A stretch of 64,000 nucleotides of DNA, taken from the NCBI RefSeq assembly GCF_949820605.1, contig NZ_CATKVU010000001.1, positions 74,775-138,774 of the forward strand, in the 5' to 3' direction. A program made the translations under genes and the position numbers. The notes below the pieces were generated by a model. That model made no database searches. It had not been told where the DNA came from and worked only from the letters and a program-made list of their open reading frames with translations. How positions within the stretch are numbered: position 1 is the first letter of the stretch; each line of letters starts with the position of its first letter. Positions 27,976 to 36,898 of the stretch are shown piece after piece. The stretch is from Segatella copri (GTDB lineage: Bacteria > Bacteroidota > Bacteroidia > Bacteroidales > Bacteroidaceae).

Positions 27976-28296
27976 AATAATGGCCTTCGGGATATGATTG
28001 TCCCGGAGGCTTTTTTGGTTATCGTTACTTCCATGACATCTATCTATTAATCAAAACAAAAACTCCCTGATAATATGAACTGTAATTTTTAGTTGCACAA
28101 AACAGCCTTTTTCCGAAAAGAATCAGATAATCCACTAAAATTCTACATATAATCCACCATACTTAGCCTCTTTTGGCGTAATTTTGCCGTCACCAAACGT
28201 ATTTTCTGAAAAAGGAAAGCATTGAAAAGTCGATGCTTGATTACGGATTAGCAAGAGAATAAACAATTACAATTTCATATAAACCGAAAGTAACCA
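27976..28296 (+). promoter_or_regulatory. GH43 upstream region with paired operator-like repeats
   Basis: No gene. ATAATCCAC occurs at 28127-28135 and 28149-28157, a 22-bp period (two helical turns), and a -7 box TAATTTTG lies at 28179-28186. The repeats could be the binding site of an activator for the arabinanase gene. CCGGAGG and similar sequence just after the lyase remnant could form a terminator near 27990-28015. Confidence 0.4.
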
Positions 28297-29952
28297 ATGA
28301 AAAAGAATGTTTTAATGACAGCGGTTATACTGCTTGGCATCATGTCAGGTTGTACCGACAGTTTGGAGCAGCAACTAGCTCCTGCAGCAGAGGTTGAAAC
28401 TGAGTTGACAACAAGAGCTTCTTCAGGTCGCCTTAGTACTTACACACCTCCTTCGTATATTGATGATTATGCATCAATGGCAGGTTGGGACCAGCGTGGC
28501 AGTTGGAATTTAGCCAACGTGCATGACCCTACAGTCATGAAGGCTGATGACGGCTACTATTACATGTATCAGACTGATGCCTCTTATGGTAACAGTTTGG
28601 AAGGACATGGCCATTTCTTCTGCCGTAAGAGCAAGGACTTGATCAACTGGACTTGGGTAGGCTCCACCATGAGAAGACAGCCTTCTTGGGTGGCAACCAA
28701 GGTGAATGAATATAGAGCAAAGGAGGGCCTTCCTGCTATCAAGCATTTTCGTTATGGATTTTGGGCGCCATGTGCTCGCAAGGTGAGAAATGGCTTGTAC
28801 CGAATGTACTATTGCATCGTGGTTGATAATTACATCGGCAATGGCTTATATGCCGATGCAGCCAATTTTGACAACACCTGGACAGAAAGAGCTTTCATTG
28901 GCATGATGGAAACATCCGATCCGGCAAGCAACCATTGGACAGACAAGGGCATGGTGGCTTGCTCTTCCACTGACCGTGGCTTCAACTGGGGAAGAAACGG
29001 CCAAGGTGACTGGAATGCATATTTCAAGTATAATGCCATCGATCCGTCATATATCATCTGCCCTGATGGCAAGCATTACCTCATCTACGGTTCATGGCAT
29101 TCTGGTATTGTTGCCATGCGCCTGAACCCGAATACAGGTATGCCTTATGAGAATATCGGTGACCCATGGGGAGACATCAGCAAATATGGCAAACGTATCT
29201 ATACTCGCAATATCAATAGTCGCTGGCAGGCATCTGAAGCTCCGGAGATCATATATCACAATGGCTACTATTATCTTTTTCTGGCCTACGATGAACTTTC
29301 TGTGGCTTACAACACTCGTGTGTTGAGAGCCAAGAATATAGAAGGTCCCTACTATGGCAAGGATGGCAGAGACTGTACCAACAAGGGTGGGGAGGCATAT
29401 CCAATTCTGACACATCCGTACAAGTTCAACAATAGTCCAGGTTGGGTAGGAATCTCTCATTGTGCTGTCTTTGATGATGGAGGAGGTAACTGGTATTTTT
29501 CATCACAAGGTCGTTTGCCGGCAGGAGTAAATGGCAATCCATATTCAAACGCCCTTATGATGGGACAAGTACGTTCCATTCGATGGACACAGGATGGCTG
29601 GCCAGTCATTATGCCTGAGAGATATGGTGATGTGCCACAGCTTACCATTCTCGAAAGTGAATTGAAGGGAACCTGGGAGAATATCACCCTGGAGTATAAT
29701 TTTGGTCAGCAGTGCAGTTCTGAAAGCATGACATTGGGTAGTGGTCATAAGATTACTGCAGGTTTCCATGCTGGTGGCAAATGGTCCTACGACAAGGCAA
29801 ATGCCATTCTCTACATAGATGGCATACCTATGTATTTGCAGAGAGAATGTGATTGGGAATCCAATCCTAGAAAATATACTATTGTATATTCCGGACTCAG
29901 CAACTACAACAGCACAAGGAACCGCAAGTCATATTGGGGCAAGAAGAATTAA
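28297..29952 (+). CDS. GH43 endo-arabinanase lipoprotein
   Basis: The 551-residue protein starts with a lipoprotein signal (hydrophobic core, then M-S-G-C with C19). The GH43 five-blade propeller is shown by its three carboxylates: D77 in N-V-H-D-P-T-V (base), D249 in A-I-D-P-S-Y, and E317 in S-E-A-P-E-I-I (acid). W-G-I/W-H-S-G-I-style blade motifs and a C-terminal beta domain of about 100 residues are as in endo-1,5-alpha-L-arabinanases. It should sit on the cell surface or periplasmic face and cut arabinan side chains of pectin. It is the only intact polysaccharide gene here. A palindrome 45 bp after the stop codon probably terminates transcription. Confidence 0.85.
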   Translation: MKKNVLMTAVILLGIMSGCTDSLEQQLAPAAEVETELTTRASSGRLSTYTPPSYIDDYASMAGWDQRGSWNLANVHDPTVMKADDGYYYMYQTDASYGNSLEGHGHFFCRKSKDLINWTWVGSTMRRQPSWVATKVNEYRAKEGLPAIKHFRYGFWAPCARKVRNGLYRMYYCIVVDNYIGNGLYADAANFDNTWTERAFIGMMETSDPASNHWTDKGMVACSSTDRGFNWGRNGQGDWNAYFKYNAIDPSYIICPDGKHYLIYGSWHSGIVAMRLNPNTGMPYENIGDPWGDISKYGKRIYTRNINSRWQASEAPEIIYHNGYYYLFLAYDELSVAYNTRVLRAKNIEGPYYGKDGRDCTNKGGEAYPILTHPYKFNNSPGWVGISHCAVFDDGGGNWYFSSQGRLPAGVNGNPYSNALMMGQVRSIRWTQDGWPVIMPERYGDVPQLTILESELKGTWENITLEYNFGQQCSSESMTLGSGHKITAGFHAGGKWSYDKANAILYIDGIPMYLQRECDWESNPRKYTIVYSGLSNYNSTRNRKSYWGKKN

Positions 29953-29997
29953 GACATCAAAGGAATTAAGGTAAAAGGTAGATGACAAAAAGAAAGT

Positions 29998-30029
29998 GAG
30001 GGTGCGCCATAGACTTATGACACACCCTC
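29998..30029. terminator. Solo palindrome resembling an IS1182 end
   Basis: GAGGGTGCGCCAT pairs with ATGACACACCCTC (two mismatches) around a 6-base loop. It differs from the IS1182 right end at only a few positions but no transposase is attached. It follows the arabinanase gene and faces the IS4 element, so it can serve as a terminator. Confidence 0.6.
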
Positions 30030-30059
30030 TAGTTCAAATATAGCTATACTACCATTAAC

Positions 30060-31453
30060 CAATAGTTCGTTAATAATTCAATAATGTGCTAAGCAGCTAT
30101 ACGCTGTAAGCACGAGAGATCTTTGAAAATCTTGCTAATTAAAGTTCGGTTCGGGGTGTACCCACTTGCTTTAAAAATTCGTTTCACCAGATAAATGTTG
30201 GTCATCAGGGACTTGAATGAAGACATAGAATATTCCATTCCCATCCCCTTCATAGTTACCTTGGCAACATTTAGTGATGTGAACGAAGCATTGAAAGCAA
30301 AATCGAGTTTCCACTTATCGCGAGCCTGGCAGTCCATAAGACCAGTATAGCCTTTGGCGTCACGAAAGCAAAATTCGATCTGGAACCTGGTTCTATAATA
30401 AAGAAGTACCTCTTCACCCGAAAGTGAGGTGTCTGTAGAGAAGAATAGTTTCTTCTTGCCATTCGGCATCTGCCAGATGACAAGTCTAACTTTACACTTG
30501 AGTGTCTTGGAATAGGCAATCAAAGTATAAGCTGTTCCTTCTATATCTTTCATCTCCATCTTCTCCATTCGAGTGAGGTCAAGATTCTTCATATCAATCT
30601 TGCCATCCTTGGTCTTTGGGCGACCACGTTTTCCAGTACGTGGACCAGCATAGACATAAAAGAGACAAGCATTGTCACGAAAGCGGCTTACCAAAGAGAA
30701 CCCTTCTTTCTTTATCCCATTAACAAATGTACTTGTAGAGAAGTAAGCATCTGCAACTATGAGGGTTGAGAGTTTAAGAAGTTCCTTGCGGTAACGCTTA
30801 ATGACGCTGATATAGAAATCTACCATAGTCTTGTTTCTAAGACTCAGTTCTTTATTACTTAGCGACTGGTGTGCTCTTAACATCATGCAGTCTTTGGCAA
30901 CAATATCAATGAGTCCAATACCCATGATTTCGAGACCATGTTTAACAGACTGTGCACATCCCGACCAAAAACGACCGATATGTGGAGTCTTCTTGCCAGC
31001 TTTGCTGATGTAGCTGGGATCAATGGCAATAGCCCATCTTCCCTGTTTACCAAAGAAGCGCTTGGCAAGTGAGACATTAAGTTTGAGTCAGTCAATGCTT
31101 TTCGACTTTTTTAAGCCGAATGCGTTGCGATAGGTTTGCTCAACATGCGAGCCATACCTCCCCATTTGGGTGAAATTTATCTTTCTTGGTATTACCATGA
31201 ATAAAATTATCACCTCGATGAGTATTTTCTCGAAACTTTTTGTTAACTTTGCAGCCGAATCTTCAACTGCATCTTTAAAGATATCCATATATTGGTCAAG
31301 TCCTGTATTCATATAATTTTGCGTTTGTCGTGATTTGCAAAGTTACTGAAAATCAGCGACTTGACCAACTTTTTATAGTTAAGTTTTCATAAGCATTTCT
31401 TAATATAAGTTATTGATTTACAGACGATTAAATATTAATTTAACGCAGTATTG
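30060..31453 (-). mobile_element. IS4-family element, copy 1 (1394 bp)
   Basis: Ends CAATAGTTCGTTAA and CAATACTGCGTTAA form imperfect inverted repeats, flanked by the 6-bp direct repeat ATTAAC (30054-30059 and 31454-31459). The transposase gene is interrupted by a stop codon. Confidence 0.9.
30089..31312 (-). pseudogene. IS4-family transposase with a nonsense codon
   Basis: The frame begins M-N-T-G-L-D-Q-Y-M-D and hits TGA at 31088-31090, after K-S-I-D; copy 2 has TGG (tryptophan) there. The frame then continues to 30089 with the DDE core, including A-D-A-Y-F-S-T-S and the IS4 signature Y-x2-R-x3-E-x6-K in Y-R-T-R-F-Q-I-E-F-C-F-R-D-A-K. The 278-residue downstream frame lacks the first catalytic region, so the element is probably immobile on its own. 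Confidence 0.82.
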
Positions 31454-31498
31454 ATTAACTATTACCTAAAAATATAGACTCTTTTGGGTGTTAAGAGT

Positions 31499-31798
31499 AT
31501 GAGCGGAAAAGAATTAAGAGAATTATTATCATCAAAGGGTATCCTGCAAAAAGACATTGCAAGACAACTCAACATGACTCCTGGTGGCTTTAGTCAACAG
31601 TTAAGGGCTAAAGACATCAAGACAGGATTACTGGAATCCATATGTAAAGTACTCAATGTCAAAATGGATTTCTTCTATGGAGGCACCGAATATCTTGAAG
31701 GATATGAGCTCATCAAGCAATCTGATTTAAAAGAATTCCGATTCACGCTTGGCAAAATACATACGTGCTGTAATGAGATTTCAGAAAAGTTGTCCTAG
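31499..31798 (+). CDS. Small XRE-type HTH protein
   Basis: A 99-residue protein from the ATG at 31499 (a TTG at 31484 is less likely). Residues 2-60 form a helix-turn-helix: E-L-R-E-L-L-S-S-K-G-I-L-Q-K-D-I-A-R-Q-L-N-M-T, then a short tail. It begins 46 bp after the IS4 copy 1 right end, so its native promoter may have been displaced by the insertion. It converges with rtcB. Probably a transcription regulator; target unknown. Confidence 0.65.
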   Translation: MSGKELRELLSSKGILQKDIARQLNMTPGGFSQQLRAKDIKTGLLESICKVLNVKMDFFYGGTEYLEGYELIKQSDLKEFRFTLGKIHTCCNEISEKLS

Positions 31799-31854
31799 TT
31801 CTCTAACATTACGCAATCAGTAATACTAGAGAATCAGGATTTTGAATTCATACA

Positions 31855-33027
31855 CTATCCTTTGATGACGGCAATGGGTGACAAATGGGTTTTGATTTTG
31901 ACTAAGTCTGATTCTTGTGCCATGACGGATTCTATATCTTTGTAGGCAGCAGAGGCCTCTTCCAAATCTTCCTGACTACGAATGGCATGAACGATGTCTT
32001 TCTCATCCAGCTTATGGATTTCCTCCGCTAAATTGAGTGTCTTTACAGTTTCAGTTCGGCTCATGATACGGCCAGCTCCATGGGAGCAACTCATGAAACT
32101 GAGAGGATTGCCAAGGCCTTTCACGATATATGAACTCGTTCCTTGTGAACCAGGTATGATACCAACTTCACCTTCTCGGGCACTTGTTGCTCCCTTTCGG
32201 TGTATGATACAATTCTCACCAAAATGGGATTCCCAGGATGCATAGTTATGAGCGATGTTGATCATCGGCTCAAACTCAACGTGTGGTATCGCTTCAGATA
32301 TGACCTCCTGAATTCGATGCATCATCAACCTTCTATTGCACAGACCAAAATCGATACAATACTGCATTTCATTCCAATAATCATTAAACTCCTTGGTTCT
32401 CAGTGGCAAGAATGACATATTAAGGTCTGACTTAACCGAAGAAAAGTAACGCTCATTGAGAATGGTTGCCACTCTGTTATAATAATCACAAACCTGTTTG
32501 CCTAAGTTTCTTGACCCAGAGTGAATCATGATCCAAAGCCATCCTTCATCGTCCTTTTGAAGTTCTATGAAGTGATTTCCTCCACCAAGTGTTCCCACTT
32601 GCTTGATAGCTGATATATATTGACGCTTAACGACAGTCATGCCATCAATATCATGATTTTCAGGCATATACTTCTCATCCTGGGCAACCTTGTGGTGTTC
32701 CATTCCTAAAGGAATCTGGTGCCGTATGCCTCGCATGATTTTCTTTCTCAGAACATCCTTTTCAATGGTCTCCACCTGGATATTGGTTTTAACTGCACAC
32801 ATACCACAACCTATATCCACGCCCACGGCATTCGGAATCACGACATTCCTAGTAGCAAGGACAGTTCCTATAGGCATACCCTTTCCGCCATGTAAGTCAG
32901 GCATCAATGCCAAATGATGAAAAACAAAAGGCAGGCTACAAAGGTTCGATATTTGTTGCCAAGCCGTTGCGTCACACATATGTGCCCACATCTTAACAGG
33001 GGTTCCATTCATTGCAAATTCTTTCAT
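31855..33027 (-). CDS. rtcB: RtcB RNA ligase
   Basis: The 390-residue protein carries the RtcB hallmarks: L-H-G-G-K-G-M-P-I-G, the metal-binding D71-I-G-C74-G, G-G-N-H at 149-152, I-H-S-G-S-R-N-L-G with H169, and S-H-G-A-G-R-I-M-S-R, where the histidine accepts GMP. RtcB joins RNA 2',3'-cyclic phosphate or 3'-phosphate ends to 5'-OH ends, repairing RNA cut by ribonucleases such as toxin nucleases. The -7 box TAATTTTG lies at 33055-33062 on the minus strand, 28 bp before the start. Length is normal. An RlaP-family gene is in the same window but 18 kb away. Confidence 0.93.
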   Translation of the reverse strand: MKEFAMNGTPVKMWAHMCDATAWQQISNLCSLPFVFHHLALMPDLHGGKGMPIGTVLATRNVVIPNAVGVDIGCGMCAVKTNIQVETIEKDVLRKKIMRGIRHQIPLGMEHHKVAQDEKYMPENHDIDGMTVVKRQYISAIKQVGTLGGGNHFIELQKDDEGWLWIMIHSGSRNLGKQVCDYYNRVATILNERYFSSVKSDLNMSFLPLRTKEFNDYWNEMQYCIDFGLCNRRLMMHRIQEVISEAIPHVEFEPMINIAHNYASWESHFGENCIIHRKGATSAREGEVGIIPGSQGTSSYIVKGLGNPLSFMSCSHGAGRIMSRTETVKTLNLAEEIHKLDEKDIVHAIRSQEDLEEASAAYKDIESVMAQESDLVKIKTHLSPIAVIKG

Positions 33028-33054
33028 TTTCTTAATCTCCTATCTTTTTTAGTG

Positions 33055-33062
33055 CAAAATTA
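33055..33062 (-). promoter_or_regulatory. -7 box of rtcB
   Basis: TAATTTTG on the minus strand matches TAnnTTTG and sits just upstream of the rtcB start. Confidence 0.5.
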
Positions 33063-33269
33063 CAATACTGGTATGCAGTATTTTTGCGTAGGAGTACAAA
33101 ATCTTCAAATTTTAGCAAAAATCGGCTGTTCAACGGGTATTATCAACTAATCCAACACTATAATCATGAGGAATCCTCTTACTATTGTACTACCGCAAGA
33201 ATGGTATAGGATGTTGAAATTACATTCATCATAGGAGTGTCTCAATGATATAGAACTGCCAATAGAAAC

Positions 33270-33323
33270 GAGGGCAATACCCTTCAAACCGCAGCGTCAC
33301 AGCCTCACGGAGGTATTGCCCTC
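33270..33323. repeat. 12-bp perfect inverted repeat
   Basis: GAGGGCAATACC (33270-33281) and GGTATTGCCCTC (33312-33323) are exact complements separated by 30 bases. It lies in the gene-free stretch 33063-33549 between rtcB and the micro-peptides, where I see no coding sequence. It could be an RNA stem or the footprint of an old element. Confidence 0.6.
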
Positions 33324-33549
33324 TATAAAGATACTGTTTTGAATACCTTATCAAGTACAAAGAAAATCAATTCATCTGAAATCAGCAAGAGAAATGGGAA
33401 AAGTTTTAATGTTGATGCATCATTTTGTTGAAACAGCAGTTGAAAGTCGGACTTCTGAAAGGGAGACCTGGCATTTTGTCCAATTGTCATGACAGTTTTT
33501 GACGGAAATCAAGAAATCATACCCTTGACAGCATTTTCTTCCCGAAAAA

Positions 33550-33581
33550 TTGTGTGCGCACACAAAAAGGCATTATCTTTG
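33550..33581 (+). promoter_or_regulatory. Perfect 16-bp palindrome plus -7 box
   Basis: TTGTGTGCGCACACAA (33550-33565) is an exact palindrome, and TATCTTTG (33574-33581) is the -7 box just after it. The palindrome occupies the position of the -33 element, as expected for a repressor or activator operator controlling the micro-peptide genes. Confidence 0.65.
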
Positions 33582-33632
33582 CACTCGAAAAGATTGAATA
33601 ACGAATAATTAAAGTAAAGAAAGGGTAACATT

Positions 33633-33722
33633 ATGATGGTATTAGGAATGACATTGGCAGTTGCAGCTGCTCTTTTTGCAGAGGTTGTAAATGTAAACTA
33701 TAAGATTAGCCTCGGCAAGTAA
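33633..33722 (+). CDS. 29-residue hydrophobic micro-peptide A
   Basis: The frame starts M-M-V-L-G-M-T-L-A-V-A-A-A-L-F-A and ends with K-I-S-L-G-K. About 16 residues are hydrophobic, enough for one membrane helix, followed by a short charged tail. It is preceded by GAAAGGGTAACATT and lies 52 bp after the palindromic promoter. A second, clearly related peptide is encoded 118 bp downstream. Similarity between the two at the protein level is the main evidence that they are real. Such short membrane peptides can be type I toxins or regulators of membrane proteins; no function can be assigned. Confidence 0.55.
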   Translation: MMVLGMTLAVAAALFAEVVNVNYKISLGK

Positions 33723-33839
33723 GCAAGCTTTGAGAGGCATCCATAGGATGCTTCCAATGAAGCTTCTCTAATGGATATTAGATGAGGTAAAGAAGATGTA
33801 GATTAGGATAACAGATTGATATAGAGAAAGGATAAGATT

Positions 33840-33926
33840 ATGATGATTTTAGGAATGATTTTAGCTTTGATTGTTGCAGCATGCGCTGAGTATGGTGCAA
33901 GATCCAACATGAAGAACTTCGCTTAA
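33840..33926 (+). CDS. 28-residue hydrophobic micro-peptide B
   Basis: The frame reads M-M-I-L-G-M-I-L-A-L-I-V-A-A-C-A and ends N-M-K-N-F-A. It matches peptide A in length, in the M-M-(V/I)-L-G-M start, in the position of the hydrophobic stretch, and in the leader (GAAAGGATAAGATT against GAAAGGGTAACATT). No separate -7 box is evident, so it is probably on the same transcript as A. The pair looks like a tandem duplication that has diverged under coding constraint. Confidence 0.55.
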   Translation: MMILGMILALIVAACAEYGARSNMKNFA

Positions 33927-34105
33927 CAGGCGATGTTTCATGAAAATTTGAGAGAATTGTAGAAAGAAGTTTCAATATATATTATGGAGATGGCAGTTGT
34001 AGGCGTTTGTGAAGATGCTTGCAGCTGCCTTTTCTTTTTGTATCTTTAGGGTGTCGAAATTCAAAATTAAAGTTGTACCTTTGCACCCAAGTTGAGATTA
34101 CAGAA

Positions 34106-34279
34106 ATGAAAAAGGAACGTGAAACGGCAAACAAATATCGTCAGCAAGCTCTTGAAGGAGATTTAATGGCGATGAACAACATGGGTGTCTGCTATGCGCA
34201 AAGCATCGGTGTTGTGGAGGATCATGTAATGGCATTTCAGTGGTACATGAAGGCTGCTCTAAGTTTGTACAACTACTGA
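34106..34279 (+). pseudogene. Short Sel1-repeat protein, probably truncated
   Basis: A 57-residue frame behind a TACCTTTG promoter reads A-L-E-G-D-L-M-A-M-N-N-M-G-V-C-Y and then A-F-Q-W-Y-M-K-A-A, one complete Sel1 (TPR-like) repeat, and stops after L-S-L-Y-N-Y. Sel1 proteins normally have several repeats, so this is probably the 5' remnant of a longer gene. The start at 34106 is chosen because the upstream frame overlaps the promoter. Confidence 0.55.
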
Positions 34280-34313
34280 TTATTGATGTTCAAAAAATAA
34301 AAGATAGATTATT

Positions 34314-35066
34314 ATGCAGATATTATTGGCAAATGCAAAAATCATGTTTGATAAGACAGACAGGAAGCCTATCTCCGTGCCACTCTTCCAATCAGTTGCC
34401 AATGTCTTGGCCGAAGAAATGGCAAGGATGAATGTAGAGGAATTGGCTAGGCAACTGGATTGCAGCAGCAAGATTGCAACTGAAAATTGGAAACGCTATC
34501 ATAATTTTATGGCAACTGAAAAGATGCCTGCTATCCTGGCTTACAATGGTCAGGCTTATAAACATCTGCGTGCCAGTTCTTTAAGTGAGGACTCCTTAGA
34601 GTATGCCCAGAAGCATCTCTGGATTACCTGTTTTCTCTATGGCTTGCTTCGTCCAATGGATGGCATCGTGCCTTATCGTATGGAGCATTGCGTATCACTT
34701 GAAGCCACAAACGACAAGCCGGTCAATCAGTTCTGGAAAGACAAACTCACGGATGTTCTCATCGATAGTGTGAAGGCTGACGATGGCATACTCATCCATC
34801 TATCAACTGAGGAATATGAACATCTGTTTGATTGGAAAAGAGTATGTAAGGAGATAAAGGTCATTCAGCCACTCTTTTATGTACGCCAGAAAGACGGCAG
34901 ATTGAAGATGCAGGCTGTATGGGCTAAATCTTGCCGTGGAGCCATGGTGAGATATATCCTGAATAATCAGCTTCTTACTCCAGAGGAACTGGCAGGTTTC
35001 AGTTACGAAGGTTTTGAATATGCGGCAGAATTAGGAGAAGCTGCTTTTCCTCATTTCGTTCGTTGA
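34314..35066 (+). CDS. yaaA: YaaA-family peroxide-stress protein
   Basis: The 250-residue protein matches the YaaA (DUF328) family: M-Q-I-L-L-A-N-A-K near the start, A-I-L-A-Y-N-G-Q-A-Y-K-H-L, L-Y-G-L-L-R-P-M-D-G-I-V-P-Y-R in the centre and a conserved C-terminal K-S-C-R-G-A-M-V-R-Y. In E. coli YaaA limits DNA damage during hydrogen-peroxide stress, and the structure binds DNA. Length is normal for the family. It follows the Sel1 fragment by 34 bp. Confidence 0.85.
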   Translation: MQILLANAKIMFDKTDRKPISVPLFQSVANVLAEEMARMNVEELARQLDCSSKIATENWKRYHNFMATEKMPAILAYNGQAYKHLRASSLSEDSLEYAQKHLWITCFLYGLLRPMDGIVPYRMEHCVSLEATNDKPVNQFWKDKLTDVLIDSVKADDGILIHLSTEEYEHLFDWKRVCKEIKVIQPLFYVRQKDGRLKMQAVWAKSCRGAMVRYILNNQLLTPEELAGFSYEGFEYAAELGEAAFPHFVR

Positions 35067-35509
35067 ATAGAACAAAATCGTACTTTTTCATTAAAAACGA
35101 ATGATATATTGAATCACTAGTGTCTCTTAATATTTCATGATCAAGAGCCTTGCGCTTCTTGAAATAGTCGGCAAGCAGTTCGGCAGGAGGCAAGATTTTT
35201 TCATCCTCTTTCGGGAACTTGCTTTCACCCCCACCTTTATTATAAGAGGTCTTATGGTAAATAGAAAGTTTGCAGTATACCCTATTGAGAGGAATCACCA
35301 TATAACTTTAGCAATTAGTTTTTTTAATTATAAAGCATTTAAATTGCATTGCAAGGATTATGATAAATAGTAAATTAAATATGGTCTGTATAATGTAATA
35401 TCAGCCTCTCTTTTGTGCCGTAAATATTAATATCCTATTCTAATTTAGACATGAATGTTATTAGTAGTCTAAAAATAATCGTAAATCTTTAAAGAAATAC
35501 GTTTAAAAA
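35067..35509. other. Spacer with a possible gene remnant on the minus strand
   Basis: A minus-strand frame at about 35301-35067 translates to a charged, protein-like stretch (K-I-L-P-P-A-E-L-L-A-D-Y-F-K-K-R-K-A-L) but runs into yaaA and has no promoter. It may be a relic. Nothing else is seen before the Septu promoter. Confidence 0.25.
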
Positions 35510-35541
35510 TTTGGAGGTTACATAAAATCGTTGTAACTTTG
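35510..35541 (+). promoter_or_regulatory. Complete Bacteroidota promoter of ptuAB
   Basis: TTTG at 35510-35513 and TAACTTTG at 35534-35541 are 20 bp apart, matching the -33/-7 promoter arrangement of this phylum. The ptuA ATG lies 25 bp downstream. Confidence 0.65.
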
Positions 35542-35566
35542 TGCGCATAATAAAATTATAGCAATC

Positions 35567-36895
35567 ATGAGAATTAACAAGATAGATATTGTAAACTTTA
35601 AAGGATTCCAGCGTGAAATGAGGGAATTCAAGTCGAATCTTACAGTGGTTATTGGCAACAATACCGCAGGTAAGACTACTTTGCTCAAGGCTTTACAGAT
35701 AGGATTGGGTGCCTATTTGCAATGTTTGAGTAAACTGCCTAGTACAGTACAATATCGTCGCAACTTTAGTATTCATGATCGCTTTATGGCATTTGATTCA
35801 ACAGAAAAAGATTATGTCCCAAACGGAGAGCGTACTCGCATCACAATAGATGCAGATTTCTACGTTACTGATTCCATAGAAAATAATGAGCCACAATTTA
35901 CTCCTATTTCTATTTCATGGTCTCGCGAATTCACTGGTAGTACCACAACTCATAGCAGATCATGTGCAGGGGAACTGATGACTATGGTTTCAGACATGGA
36001 AGCCAAAAGATATGAGCATCATGATGGTGCAATATATCCATTAGTCTTATCTTTCGGAGCCAAGAGAACCAGCGATGCCCAGATGAAGATTACCCGTAAG
36101 ATAAAGGAAAGAGCGTCTAGAATAGAGAAAGCCTACAAATTTGCTCTCCATGACAAGGTTGACTTTGATGGTGCTATGGAATGGTTAGCTCGTTACGATA
36201 AAAATGTCAGGGATGGAAAAGAATTTGAGGGAACTCGCGAAGCTTTCTTTGAGGCACTGCAAACAGCTATTCCTGCTTTGTCAGAAATCGATTTTGATCA
36301 TGGTGAAATAGAAGCTGTGGTATCGATAACAGGACATATTCCCTCTCGCCATCATTTCTCTTACATGAGTGATGGACTTCAGTCAATGATTAATATTGTA
36401 GCAGAGATTGCCCATCGTTGCATCGAATTAAATGGTTGCTTGGGACGGAATGCTGTTAAAAAGACACCTGGTGTTGTGATGATAGATGAGATTGATCTCT
36501 ATCTGCATCCTCATTGGCAAAAGCATGTGCTTCAGGATTTGGCTCAGGCTTTCCCTATGATTCAGTTCATTGTATCTACCCATAGTCCATTTATCGTTCA
36601 GAGTCTTCAAAAGAATCAGCTTATCAGCTTCGATGAAAATGTAATGATAGAAGGTGAACCTTACCGAGAATCATTAGAGGATATTACTGCCGATCGAATG
36701 GGTTTGGAACAGAATATTAGAAGTAAAAGATTTCAGGAGATGCAGGAAATCGCAAAAAATTACTTCAAGTCGATACAAAACGGAGAAGAAGACAAGAAAT
36801 TATTGGAGAAGCTAAGAGAGATTGAAGCTACCTTCAGCGATAATCCTGCCTATCTTGCTTTATTACAATCTGAATATAATACGAAAGGAAATTAG
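35567..36895 (+). CDS. ptuA: Septu ATPase PtuA
   Basis: The 442-residue ABC-type ATPase has Walker A G-N-N-T-A-G-K-T at 30-37, the signature-like Y-M-S-D-G-L-Q at 266-272, Walker B M-I-D-E at 305-308 and the H-switch S-T-H-S-P at 337-341. The start M-R-I-N-K-I-D-I-V-N-F-K-G-F is the usual N-terminus of this family. Three bases separate its stop from the HNH gene, the canonical Septu order. PtuA forms an oligomeric ATP-binding scaffold that restrains PtuB until infection. All motifs are intact. Confidence 0.85.
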   Translation: MRINKIDIVNFKGFQREMREFKSNLTVVIGNNTAGKTTLLKALQIGLGAYLQCLSKLPSTVQYRRNFSIHDRFMAFDSTEKDYVPNGERTRITIDADFYVTDSIENNEPQFTPISISWSREFTGSTTTHSRSCAGELMTMVSDMEAKRYEHHDGAIYPLVLSFGAKRTSDAQMKITRKIKERASRIEKAYKFALHDKVDFDGAMEWLARYDKNVRDGKEFEGTREAFFEALQTAIPALSEIDFDHGEIEAVVSITGHIPSRHHFSYMSDGLQSMINIVAEIAHRCIELNGCLGRNAVKKTPGVVMIDEIDLYLHPHWQKHVLQDLAQAFPMIQFIVSTHSPFIVQSLQKNQLISFDENVMIEGEPYRESLEDITADRMGLEQNIRSKRFQEMQEIAKNYFKSIQNGEEDKKLLEKLREIEATFSDNPAYLALLQSEYNTKGN

Positions 36896-36898
36896 CCG

